This document shows positions 47,480-58,500 of a stretch of 64,000 bases of DNA, piece after piece. The DNA lies in NCBI GenBank assembly GCA_904066235.2, contig CAJFCV020000006.1, positions 3,782,001-3,846,000 on the forward strand. The letters run 5' to 3'. The stretch's first letter is position 1. Each line of letters begins with the position of its first letter. This stretch comes from Bursaphelenchus xylophilus. Lineage: Eukaryota > Nematoda > Chromadorea > Rhabditida > Aphelenchoididae. The position numbers were made by a program, and so were the translations under genes. Below the pieces are notes generated by a model that was not told the DNA's origin, ran no database searches, and worked only from the letters and a program-made list of their open reading frames with translations.

Positions 47480-49265
47480 TTAAGGTTGTTGATTCTCGCT
47501 CCTCCCTTCGGCGGCGGCCAGATCTTTGGGTTGGGGCCCAATTGGGGAGTCGGTTGGGTACTTGTCCTTCAGCGCTGGGGTCTTGGCGACTTCGAAGAAG
47601 ACTCTGGAAGAGAAAAATCATAGACTAGTCCACCTCAAGATTTTCTAATCATCTATCAAGACATATGCCCTAATCAGATGGGTGTTTTTTTTTGGACCTT
47701 TCGGCCCTTGACCTCTTCCAGAAATTTTCCACATTTTTCTACAAGCACGCCGCAGCTCGTTCCCTCCTTTCCACCCAATCTCAAAACCAATTCAATCACC
47801 AAACAACCTACTCATGTGAATATTTCCCCCACACCATCTTCATCTCCGGATATCTTTGTCTGTAGACGACCAGCATGTGGTTCAACGCCCAGCTCAGCGA
47901 TTCCAAGTCCTCGGTAGTGTATCCGGAGTACTTTTGAAGCACTTTGTTCCACTCACCAGCCTTGGTCATCCTTAGGGCCAACAACAGAGACGCCGCGCCC
48001 ATTTTGGATGGGGACACTCGGCAGAAGTCGAGGAAATGGAGTGAAACTTCCAGGATGTATCGAGCCAAGGTCAGGAGAGACATGTCGCTCTTGATGACTC
48101 TTCCGTAGCGTCTGAGGAAGGAGTAGGACAAGGGTGAACATAGGTCGAATCCAACTGTTGCCAGAAGCTCTTGCTCCATTTTCTTTAGTTTCTTGGCGTC
48201 AAAGGCATCCTTGACCAGATAAATCAAGTCATCGATGAGAGGGGCGCTTCTCTCCTGAAAAATAAATAAATAAAATATATAATTTTATATTATACTTGAT
48301 CAACCAAAAAATCGGCTTCAAAAACTAACCTCAACTTTAGCTGCAACCAAAATCGCAGCGCATCCAACCAACTGCAGATGTTCCTTTTGAACGCGACGAG
48401 TTTTCGTGAAGAACCTGTCGACCAGATTCACCGCCATGTACAAGGTCTCGTGGTTCTGTTCGAAGGCCTCCTGGATTTCAATCAGCCAATCGACCAGGAC
48501 GGCTCGTGTTTTATTGTCCACGTTCTTATGATGTTGCATGTATGGGCCTGGGATGAAGAGAGGCTGAAACAGAGCCAATCAAAAACAGTTCTTCATCTTG
48601 ATCCTGAACATTCAAACCATCGATATAAACCAAGCTTACCTCCCTCCACTTGAGATACTTGAAGATATCCCTGGCAAATTCAGAGACAGCATTTGGATCG
48701 TGTGAGTTTTCTCGGTCAAAGTCGACTTCTGGGCAGGGGTCGACCTCCAATTCCTCGGCTTCCAGGACATCCTTCAATGGAAGTAGGCGTTCAACCTTGT
48801 TCTTCTTGTTGTTGAATGTAATCGAACTACACTTCTTTTTGGTTGAGTCGATTTGATATGAAGAGAGGGCCTAAAAGAATATCCTTTTACCAAAATAAAT
48901 CTGAAATTTCGTCGACAAATTAACACAGGTCTTCAAGATCCGAGGTAATAAATTTCCGAAATTACAGCGGCCAGACCGGCCCGGTGGCTTTCTAAAAACA
49001 GCTCAAGTCCGGTACAAACAATGGTTTGTCTGATTGTCTCCTCTATTCAAAACCATGTCACATTATAGCTCCTTCTCCTCTGTACCTACAAAACCGAACA
49101 AACACAATATCAAATCCGACTTACATGAGTAATATCGCCGAGAGCGGCCTTCTTAGCCTTTGGCTCATCGGATCCCACCGCATTCTTGTGTTTCGAGGCG
49201 ACTGGCTTCAACGGTTGCCGTCGGCTCTCGGCATTCTGGTTGTTATCACGAGCACGCAACATCAT
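47480..49265 (-). CDS. Cyclin B3, paralogue 2 (altered degrons)
   Basis: Five exons join in phase: 49265-49125, 48870-48640, 48563-48330, 48254-47812 and 47603-47480. They give 390 residues. Exons 2, 3 and 4 have the same lengths as in paralogue 1 (231, 234 and 443 nt). The cyclin box (TRAVLVDWLIEIQEAFEQ, SYSFLRRYGR) and the B3 tail VFFEVAKTPALKDK are intact. The destruction box reads KAALGDI (residues 39-45) instead of RAALGDI, and the KEN triplet reads REN (100-102). The gene lies about 24 kb from paralogue 1, on the opposite strand. Whether this cyclin is resistant to APC/C is inference. Confidence 0.92.
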
Positions 49266-50299
49266 TTTTTGTTTTGATTCTTTCGAGGGAGTCCGGATAA
49301 GATCCCGACCTTGGCCCAAACCTGAAACAGCGAAGGCAATAAATGAGGAGTTGGAGTCGGGAACGAGGCGAACTCCAAGCCGGAATTGTCTTGTTCGGGC
49401 GTTCAAATCGGGGAAAGCGCGGTGCGGCGCAAGTCAAGGGGGAGCGCCGAGCTGCGCCCACAGACCGGCTCGTTTTATACGAAAAAGGGAGCTACCGTAA
49501 TTGACAATCCATATGAGACAATGAGAAGATAGGAGAACAGCACTCCGCATATAACGCAGCAACCCAAAAATAGGAAGAAATCATTGCAAGCAAATTTTAA
49601 CACCCTCACAAGATATCTGTGATAACACTTTACCTTGTCTGTAAAAAAGTGTAATTAAAAAAATTGTAAGCGTAAAAAACTTTTTTCCATAATTTTGAAG
49701 GATAATTCACACTGACATTTTTTTGAATTACACTAAAAAGAAACAAGGTTACACTTCATTTTGTTGAAATCGTTTTTATTTGTTTTGGATGTCAAAGGAA
49801 AGACTTTTACATCCAAATACGGGATCTACCGTGTTCCTATTTTAGAAGTCCAAATAGGCATAAGACAAAATAATACATGATAAAAAATTCAGATTTTGCT
49901 TAATCGAGTCTGGATTACAATTCACTTGCTGTACCTCAGCGCCTAATACAACCAATTTACCCGGTTTTAGTGCAATCATGGTCCAAAAGAACCACATAAA
50001 ATCATGCACGTTTCTGAGAATTCCTCAGACACACCGAACTCAAAATGATCGAACCCAACAAGTCCGCCCATTACTTGAGAACATTTGACTCTCAGTAAAG
50101 TTTCTGTGCAAAGAATGACATTCAATTGGGGAGACAGGCGATCCCAGCCGTTTTAGTGATGCAACGGATTCGAAAAGGAATATCTCGCAGAAGATGGATA
50201 CTTGGCTACAAGATAAGCCGATCGATTCAAGGGATTAGATTACTATAACTTTATGGAGGGGATGAGAACATAGGAAAGAATCACGGAGGAAGCAATATG
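49266..50299. other. Upstream region of cyclin paralogue 2
   Basis: About 49360-49480 is GC-rich, with GGGCGTTCAAATCGGGG and AAGCGCGG, reminiscent of CHR plus E2F-like sites. These lie 115-160 bp before the start codon. The rest is AT-rich, with a weak inverted repeat near 49630-49760. No gene is seen. Confidence 0.4.
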
Positions 50300-50565
50300 G
50301 GCCGAATGCGGCTTCTTGGAAAATGGACAGTGAAATTGGACAGAAATAAATTGGACGGAGCGCGGAAATTGGACAGAGGGAACTTAGACAGAGTGAAATT
50401 GGACAGATTTTTTTCACTGCAAAAATAATCATTTGATGATTCAATAGTGACATTTCGTACAATTGCAGCGAAAAAAATCTGTCCGATTTCACTATGTCCA
50501 ATTTCCCCCTGTCCAATTTTCACACTCCGTCCAATTTCACTGTCCATTTTCCACGAAGCCCCCCG
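50300..50565. mobile_element. Palindromic MITE with AATTGGACAG sub-repeats
   Basis: GGAAAATGGACAGTGAAATT on the left is mirrored by AATTTCACTGTCCATTTTCC on the right. Both arms carry several copies of AATTGGACRG or its complement, spaced 15-25 bp apart. The centre is AT-rich (ATAATCATTTGATGATTC). Confidence 0.8.
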
Positions 50566-50759
50566 AATGCAACAAAATCTCACTAAAACAACTGAATTCA
50601 ACAGCCCCAATATCAACTTATTTTTGGACACAGCTTACTAGACGAACCTTTTTACTGTTCATACACACAGTTCTCCAGCCGATTCTCTCTCCTCAATTTT
50701 CACTAATTCAACAACTTTTCCACGACAAGAAAACCTCAAAATCTCATTAGACTTCAAAA

Positions 50760-50924
50760 ATGGCTCCAAATTACGTCAACCAATTGGGAATGCTGGCTTT
50801 TCAAGCTCACGAGGCCAGAACCAAGCAAACGCGCAGGACGCTCGCCGAAGACTGCATTCGGTTTTCGGCTCCTTTCCGACGCGCTGGTCATTTCGTTCGG
50901 GGCTTTTTCGCAGCTCCAGTTTGA
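50760..50924 (+). CDS. Possible 54-residue small protein, unsupported by homology
   Basis: An ATG in good context opens a 54-codon frame in a GC-rich patch. Residues 19-24 read ARTKQT, identical to the first six residues of the histone H3 tail after its Met. The frame overlaps longer open stretches in another forward frame and on the minus strand, so base composition alone could keep it open. No family is recognised. A 3' splice site at about 51018 could give a longer spliced form. Confidence is low. Confidence 0.2.
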   Translation: MAPNYVNQLGMLAFQAHEARTKQTRRTLAEDCIRFSAPFRRAGHFVRGFFAAPV

Positions 50925-51438
50925 ATGGACAAAAGTGCGCGGACCGACCCTGACTGTCGTTGTGGGGACTCGAAAGGGAACGAGGAGATCAGAGAGCCTT
51001 CTAACGGGGCTCTTGCAGACAATTGCTCGACGAAATAAGACGACAAATCGCCTGAACCACACACTTTTCAAATTCAAGGACAAAGAACTAATCAATTGAA
51101 GACTAAATCCCTGATTTTTAACCCTATTTATACCAAGGAATGAGTGAAATAAGCTAAAAACGGCACAGCCAAACCTTTTCTTGGACAAAATTCAAAATAT
51201 CGCAAAAGAAAAGTCCATTACGAATACCAAGAATTATGCAAGAACGAGGTTGACTCACACACTCTTATGATGGGAATGGACGAACAAGCTTCTTTCCGTC
51301 TTATCAGATACGAAAAGGGACGCTGGTCACGTATAAAAAACAAACAGGAAGGAGACGAATGGACAATTCAAATTATTAAACCTTTATCATTCAATTTTTT
51401 AACTCATCCATCTGTAGTTTTAAACCAGAAACAAGTAT

Positions 51439-51790
51439 TAGGTTGGTGCATAATTACCCCCCGTTTTTATTGGGGCGTTTTTTGTTAGTTAAAATTCGCG
51501 TTTTGTTAACTTTTTTCATAAAAATAATCTTCTCTGTTTGGTTAATAAAATACGTGTCGAACACCATACTCATATTCGCCATATTATGCTCTACCACTTC
51601 GAGAAATGTTGGAAGTCAGCACAGTAATTTGCAATCTCAACGAACTTTTCGGGCTTTTTTGAGTATGGTTTTCGACACGCATTTTATTAACTAAATAGAG
51701 AAGATTATTTTTATGAAAAAAGTCAACAAAACGCGATTTTTTACTAAAAAAACGCCCCAGTAAAAACGACGGATAATTATGCATCAACTA
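51439..51790. mobile_element. Mariner-type MITE, TAGGTTGGTGC termini
   Basis: TAGGTTGGTGCATAATTA at the left and TAATTATGCATCAACTA at the right are inverted and end in TA. Pairing continues through AACAAAACGCG-type and AATAATCTTCTC-type segments. The TTAGGTTGGTGC start resembles the termini of mariner elements such as human MADE1. No transposase frame is present. Confidence 0.85.
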
Positions 51791-53180
51791 ATATAACAAC
51801 AGCTAAATCAGCCGCAAGCAGAGCCCAAAATGGCTTTTTCGCCCACTTTCGCTACTTTACGCGCGTAACAATAAATTTGAATCTTTTTTTGGAACTCTCG
51901 CCGTTCTCTTTGTTTTGCGAAAAGAAGGGTACCTTGCCGGCGAAGAACAAAAGATTAAAAAAATTCAAAAGAAGAGGTTTATTTTGGAATTCAAATTTTT
52001 TGTACTGCCCTATCGTAAATTCAAATTCAAAAAAATTACAGCCATGTTTTTGAAAAGCCCCTAAATTTTCCACAACATCTCAAAAAATGCAACTTTTTCC
52101 TTTGACCCCCAAAATTTCGAAGTGAATTTGAACCGGCATTCATTGTAAAATAGCGCCTTACTTAAATGCGCGGCGAGTGCTGACTTGTACCCCCGCCTCA
52201 GCAGCGCTCTTCGGGTGACATTGGGAGCAAGATTGGCGGGAAATAAACGGAACAGTTGACGAATATAAATAATGAGTGATGACTGCTAATATTGAGTGCA
52301 AAATTTCGAAGAAAACAGCTGGATATTACGCAGCTTCCCCAACTATGACCATACTTGGGAAAATTATTAAAAAATTGTTCAGGAATAAAACAATTTTTTT
52401 CTCAAACTCAAGAAAAAGGATGCTCACACTATTCCGTCGATATTCCAAGACGTTTCTTCCACCAAATCGTTCAATTTTATGCATAAATTAATTCAAAAAA
52501 CCATCATAATTCGTAAGCACCCGTTATCTCCGAGGTTCGATCAGAAAAAACGTGAAAATTCAAATAATTTTCCAGACAATACAACGTTTTTCATCCAGTA
52601 ACCCACTTTACACAAACAAATACACCATTATAAACACCTCAAAATAGGCATGGTTCCGTATTGCAGAAAAAAATTCAAATTTAAAATAAAGAAAATAAGG
52701 TATCAAAAGCAAAAAAACCTTCACAAAAAGAAAAAAATATATTCAAAACAAAATAGTTTATTGTAAACATTTACATGAGAACATGGGGGGGGGGGAATAA
52801 CGATCTAACGATCAATCGGTTATATACACATTAGTCAAAAATATTAAATTTTTGTGTTTTCTACGGTAATTATAACTGTTTTGGACTAAAAGGCTCTACT
52901 GTAATCGCTAAAACTGGACAAAGAAAGACATAAAAACGTGAAAACAGGTCGAAAGTCACAAATTGAAATAAATAAGTCAATAAGACACAACAAAAACATA
53001 CAATCACTGCTTGAACAGTTCACAATCAAAGACAACAAGAACAAGGTGTGAGGAAACGACAAAATAAAGACGAAATAAGTTCATTACGACCTTCAAAGTT
53101 AATAAGCGCTTAATAAAGGCTGTGGGCATACTCGGACCAGGAGGAGATCAGTACAAAGCAGTAGTCGGGACATCTTGGAT
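51791..53180. other. Intergenic region, no supported gene
   Basis: This is AT-rich sequence with an 11-base G run near 52785-52795 and a short GC-rich patch at 52170-52245. About 52900-53180 should contain the 3' untranslated region of cyclin paralogue 3. Confidence 0.4.
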
Positions 53181-54619
53181 CTATTCTCGGTAACCAGGAA
53201 AACTCTCTGGCCGGGTGAAACCCTCTGGTGGTTGGACTGGCGATGATGCCGGGAGGAGATCGGGGAGTGGTTGCTGGTCCGCCACCTTCATAAACACTCT
53301 GAAAAGAGTCGAAATTAGGCGGGAGGCAGTTGAAATTCATTGGTAAAGTTCGATGGCAATCTAAAAACCAAAGCAAAAAAAAGTTTAAAAAAACTTACTC
53401 ATTCTTGTACTTCATCTTGACGGCGATCAATTCCCGGTAGACTTCCGGGAATTTGATCACCATGTGATTCAAAGCCACTACCAATGGTTCCACTTCATTC
53501 AGACGGTACCCACTGTACTTTTCCAAAACATTGCTCCAGTCTCCTTTCTTCGTCACTCTCAGAGCCCACAGAAGCGAAGCAACGGCTATCCGACTTGGGC
53601 TGACTCTGCAGAATTGAACAAAATGAAGGGATTCCTCCAACGCGTATCTTGCCGTCGTCAACAACTGCATGTCTCCTTTGATGGCTCTGGAGTATCGGCG
53701 GAGAAATGAGTAAGACAATGGAGCTGAGAGATCAAACCCAATCGTTTGGAGAATCTCAATCTCCATTTCTCGGATCTGCGTGATGGTGAAGATGTCTCTG
53801 CAAAGATAACAAAGGTCTTCCAGGAATGGTGGAGCGCGCTCCTGAAAATATTCAAGAAGTAATTCTTCAAAAAAAATACCCAAATCAGAAGAAATAAAAT
53901 CAAAATTTAACCAAATCAATAAATTCCCTATCAAACTAACCTCATATTTACTGGCCACAAAGATGGAACAGATCGCGACCAACTGCACTTTGTTGTTGTC
54001 ATGGAACGGGGTCTTGCTGTAGTATCGATCCATCACATTGACTCCCAAATAAAGAGTTTCGTGATTAAACTTGAACATTTCTTGGATCTCCACCAGCCAA
54101 TCCACGGCAATAGCTCGATTCTTCTGGGCCCAGCGCGTCTTGATGTAATCCTCTGGCTGATAACGGAGCTCCCTCGACTTCAAGTAGATCATGACATCAC
54201 TGACGTATTCGGAATACGCAAACGGATCTCCCTTTGAAGCCGAGTCCACATCAACGTCCGGAGCTGGGTCCTCTTCCCAGAAGAGACGAGGGACTTCGTA
54301 GCGCGAGATGACGTCTTGGCTGTCGGCTTTGGAGGACTGCGACGGGTTAGAACAGGGGATTGATCCCTAAAGTAAAAAGAATAATGCAACTTGACGCAAT
54401 ACAAGCCAAACGTGCGGAAGAAGAGGCCTAAAAACAGAAGCAAAAAAGGAGCGAACTTACACTGGATTGGTTGTGTTTGGTGGGCCTTTTGGCGATTGGT
54501 TCGTCTTCATGTGGCTTGAACGTCTCTTGCATCGCGTCCGCGGACCGCTTCTTCACTCTGGCGTTATTGTTGTTGTTGTCCATGTTGCTCTGGTTGCGAT
54601 CGCGGAGCCGCAGAGACAT
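53181..54619 (-). CDS. Cyclin B3, paralogue 3 (divergent, no canonical degron)
   Basis: Four exons join in phase: 54619-54461, 54366-53941, 53841-53399 and 53298-53181. They give 381 residues. The cyclin box has NRAIAVDWLVEIQEMFKFN, ERAPPFLEDLCYLCRD and SYSFLRRYSR. The tail KYKNE then VFMKVADQQ keeps the B3 end. The third exon has the same 443-nt length as in paralogues 1 and 2, while the intron after the KSRE motif is missing. KKRSADAM sits where the others have the destruction box, and there is no KEN. An in-frame upstream exon (54896-54849 spliced to 54649) would add 26 residues; MSLRLR was chosen because it aligns with MMLRSR of paralogue 1. Confidence 0.88.
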
Positions 54620-55599
54620 TCTAATGCCTGGCAGCGGCTTCTGGTTAGTCTAAAAAAACAATTCAGAGATATTGTCGTCCAAAGCAACTTCGAGTTTTAA
54701 AACGCTTCAAAAGGTTAGAACGAACAATACACCTTGCAAAAACGACTCGAAATCAGATAACTGGACAAGAATTCCCCGAAACACAAAGAAGAACACTAGA
54801 AACCAAAGGATCTAACTAAAGCATAGACAATAAAAAGAAGAAACAAACCAAATGCTTGGGGTTTCGGCCGGAACGACGGAACATCTTATTCATCATGACT
54901 GGTTTGGCGCGGAGATCGGCCGTAACTGAACTTGGATACTTTTGAGACCCCACCGACTTGCGGGGAATCGAACCGACGACAATGGCTCTAACCTGTGGGA
55001 ATACTCACGAGAAAATGGAAGGATATTCGCATAAAAAGTTCAAGAAGTTTTGAAATTATTTAGGAAATAAATAAATAACAAAAGAAATTTGAATGTTGCA
55101 CCAAGATCAACGGAAATTGGCGCAACTCCATCAAATCTACCTAAAATAATAAACGGATCCTAAAAACATGGCGACTATTTAGGTAAATCACGTCAAGCCA
55201 ACGGTAAAATGCAAAAAGGAGGTCTGCAAAATTGTGAAATAACTAGAAAGACAACAATTTCGCCGAGGACCTATCTTTTTTACAATTCTTGTTTTTGAGT
55301 CCTACAACGAAAACTTCGGGCAAAAGGATATTTTGGCTTTCCGCAAAATAAAAAAAACGTAAAAATTTTTATTGTTTTTTTATTTTCTAAATTTTTACTT
55401 TCTTCTTCAAACAGTCCTCGTTATTTGTATTCATTTATTTCTGCGGAAAATTTATTTTATTCACATTGGTCAAGTATAACATTAATTTCCTTTCGCTAAT
55501 CCTGGGAACTTGCATCAAGTGGTTCTGTGTGTCCGCCAGTGGAAGATGAAGCGTCCGCTAAAATTTTAAAGAGGTTTAAACGATGCCTGAGCAATACTT
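54620..55599. other. Gap between cyclin 3 and the Mps1-like kinase
   Basis: 54841-54960 is GC-richer and holds the possible extra cyclin exon (MMNKMFRRSGRNPKHL, donor at 54848). It also contains CGCTTCAAAA, a possible CHR. The stretch from 55010 to 55599 is AT-rich and should include the 3' untranslated region of the kinase. No RNA gene is seen. Confidence 0.4.
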
Positions 55600-58500
55600 T
55601 TATAGGTTGCTCAAGGTCTTACTATGTAGATAGGGATGTTGAAGAAGGGTCTCGCTGCTCGGGCGTTTCTTGCGGTCATGGTCAAAGATTTGCTATGAAA
55701 GTAGGTACCCCATCAGGTTTGAGTCTAAACCTTCTTACCTTCAAGATATCGAAGATATCACTCTGTTTTATCGCGCTCAAATCGGCTGGTCGGTTGCAAA
55801 TAACTTTCCGCAGGTCTCCCTTCGGATCTTTGAAAATCTTCTGGCCAGTGCTAAGCCAGTACAAGATACATCCCAAAGACCAAATATCCAGTCCTTTCGA
55901 TGCGATCTTTTCCTTCAGATATTCCGGAGACATAAATCTGGTGGTGCCCAAGGCTTTCTTCCGGATAATTGCCTCATTCAGAGGGCCAAGAGGGGTGGCG
56001 CAGCCAAAGTCGATCACTTTCAAGGTCCTGCCGCACTTGATAAAGTTTGCTGGTTTGATATCGCAATGTATAATGTCTGAAGGATCAAATTTTTAAATAA
56101 TTTTATGCTACCCACCTTCAAGGTGAATGTCGTAAACACATTTAACGCAGCAGCGAAAGTAAAACTTCGCGAAGGCAGCGCGATTTGTAATTTTCTTTCT
56201 GGCAACGTGCTCGAGATTCCGACCAGCTAGTTCTAATACCATGAACAAGACATCATCTTCGATGGTCTTTCTAAATTACAGTAGGGGACCTGATCCAGTG
56301 GCAAAAAACGTACCATTTTGCATCCAGGAAGTATCAAAGAATGTGGCAAAATACCTTCCTCTCCAAGTGAAAAAAAACTCAGATTTCAAAAGCGCGGCGG
56401 CTCTTTTTATGAGGAAAAGGGGCGCGCCTTTCAAAACGTAGTTTTTTCAGTTGGAGAGGGAGGTATTTTGCCACGTTTTTTGATACTTCCCGGATGCAAA
56501 ATGGTACGTTTTTTGCCACTGGATCAGGTCTCCTACTGTAGAAGACATGGACAACTTACGACTCGAATATCTTGATGACTCGTTGGGAGTGGTCCAATCT
56601 TTTGAGTATCTCGATTTCCCAATAGGGTTGGCGTTCGATTCGACTGGCTTTGGGCTTTTTCAGATCCACAATTTTCATGGCAACGCGAGGGCAATCGGGA
56701 TGACCAAGAAGTTTGGCGAATCTGACCTGAAACGATACGTTTTACTGGTCTGAAATAAAAAGTTTAAGATCCTCCCAACAATAAGCCTACTTCCGAAAAT
56801 CCTCCTTTTCCCAATTTCCGTCCCAACAAATACTGATGGGTGGTATTGAAGAAGGGATCCGAGATCTCGACCACATATCCATAGTTAAATCGGGAGTTCT
56901 GATCCGAAGCGCCTGAAGATTGGGTGGATTCATCAGCCAGTTTCGGCTCTTGTTTTGGGACCGCTTCTTCAGCATTTTTTGTTCTGAGCCTTTTCAAAAT
57001 GTTTTCGTTGCGCTTTTGGACCAACAAGTCCACTTCGAACTCTTCGTGGTTTGCTGAAAATGGGATTTTTGTAAGGGCGACTAAAGTTTCTTGTTCTGAT
57101 AGGAAATACAGGGTGGGCCACTCGAAACGGGTAAGTTTTTTCCTTGGATTTCTCCGCGGAGACTCCGCCGATTTTCAGGAAATTTAGACTTTTCTGTAGC
57201 GGAGACCCGCCATTTTTAACCGGTTGAATTTGAAAAAAATATATTTTGAATTGACCTTTCTGTGCCTTCCCAAAGTTTCGAAGAATTATTTTCGGGCCGA
57301 AACCGCTAAAACTTGGAAAATTTTTGGAATGATTTCGAAAACTTGGTCACTTTTTCGAGTTTTTGGGTGAAATTTTCTAAGTTTTACCTCACAAGGGAAT
57401 GGTCCCAACGATCCGTGGGATCCACAAATGAAACCTAGATATTCTAAAAGAGCAGGTAAAATTTAGTAGGAATCCGTTTTTTCTACTTGCCGAATAAGCC
57501 TGTGCGACGAGAAATATCGTCGAAAAGATCCGACCAAAAAATCGAAAGAGAGAAAAGACGAACCGAAAGGCCTCCGAAGGCGTCACCAAATGGTCTAGTG
57601 GAAAAAGTTCCACGCACAAATCTTTTGGGGGAGGGAGGCTTTGGAGGTTCGAGTCCACCCGGAGCCGGACATCTCCGGATTTGAACCTACGTGTTCACTA
57701 CTGTATTCTACAGTTACATAAAAAAAATTTTTTTGTTTATTGACCTGTTTTGCAAGGTTTGTTGCAAAATTTTAAGAAAAGTTGACACTTCGGCAATATA
57801 TTTGATAAGCCCGATGTCGACATAGTGGTATTTTCAAGACACTTCTACTCGATTCTGGAAGGTTGTATAGGCTCTTGCAGATCTTTTTCGGTTTCCCAAA
57901 AAGGATGTTGCCAAAATCTCAGCGTTTCATAAAATTTTGCAAGAAAAGTTGAAAAGAGAATTTTTGGGTCCTTGCATCAGCGTGTAGACCCCGTGAATAT
58001 TTACGAAAAAACCTATTTTGAGTTTTTTGGTTTAAAATGGCCGTGGACGTGTGTTTAACAAATGCCCAAATTATTTTTGTCAAATTCTGCCCGGAAGGTA
58101 TAAATTTGCATAAATTTGTCTTCTTTGGAACTTCGGACCTGGCGTCATCATAAAAAGAGGTAATGACCAGTGATTGCCACGCCTTCGGATGCAAAAAATC
58201 TTGTAAAACAGGTTAAACAAATAAAAAATTTTTTTGTATAACTGTAGAATACAGTAATGAACACGTAGGTTCAATTCCGGAGATGTCCGGCTCCGGGTGG
58301 ACTCGAACCTCCATGGCCTCCTTCCCCCAAAAGATTTGTGCGTGGAACTTTTTCCACTAGACTATTTGGTGACGCCTTCCAAAGCCTTTCGGTTCGTCTT
58401 TTCTCTCTTTCGATTTTTTGGTCGGATCTTTTCGACGATATTTCTCGTCGCACAGGCTTATTCGGCAAGTAGAAAAAACGGATTCCTACTAAGTTTTACC

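Noticed and set aside
50754..51188. 144-codon minus-strand frame
   Set aside because: It begins at TTG rather than ATG and has no recognisable domain. The region is open on both strands because of GC-rich composition.
53110..53376. 88-codon minus-strand frame at the 3' end of cyclin paralogue 3
   Set aside because: The acceptor at 53299-53301 gives a different frame beginning VFMKVAD, homologous to the VFFEVAK end of the other cyclin B3 genes.
54950..54990. GGTTCGATTCC on the minus strand, resembling a tRNA B box
   Set aside because: There is no A box at proper distance and the T-stem and acceptor stems do not pair. It is not a tRNA gene.
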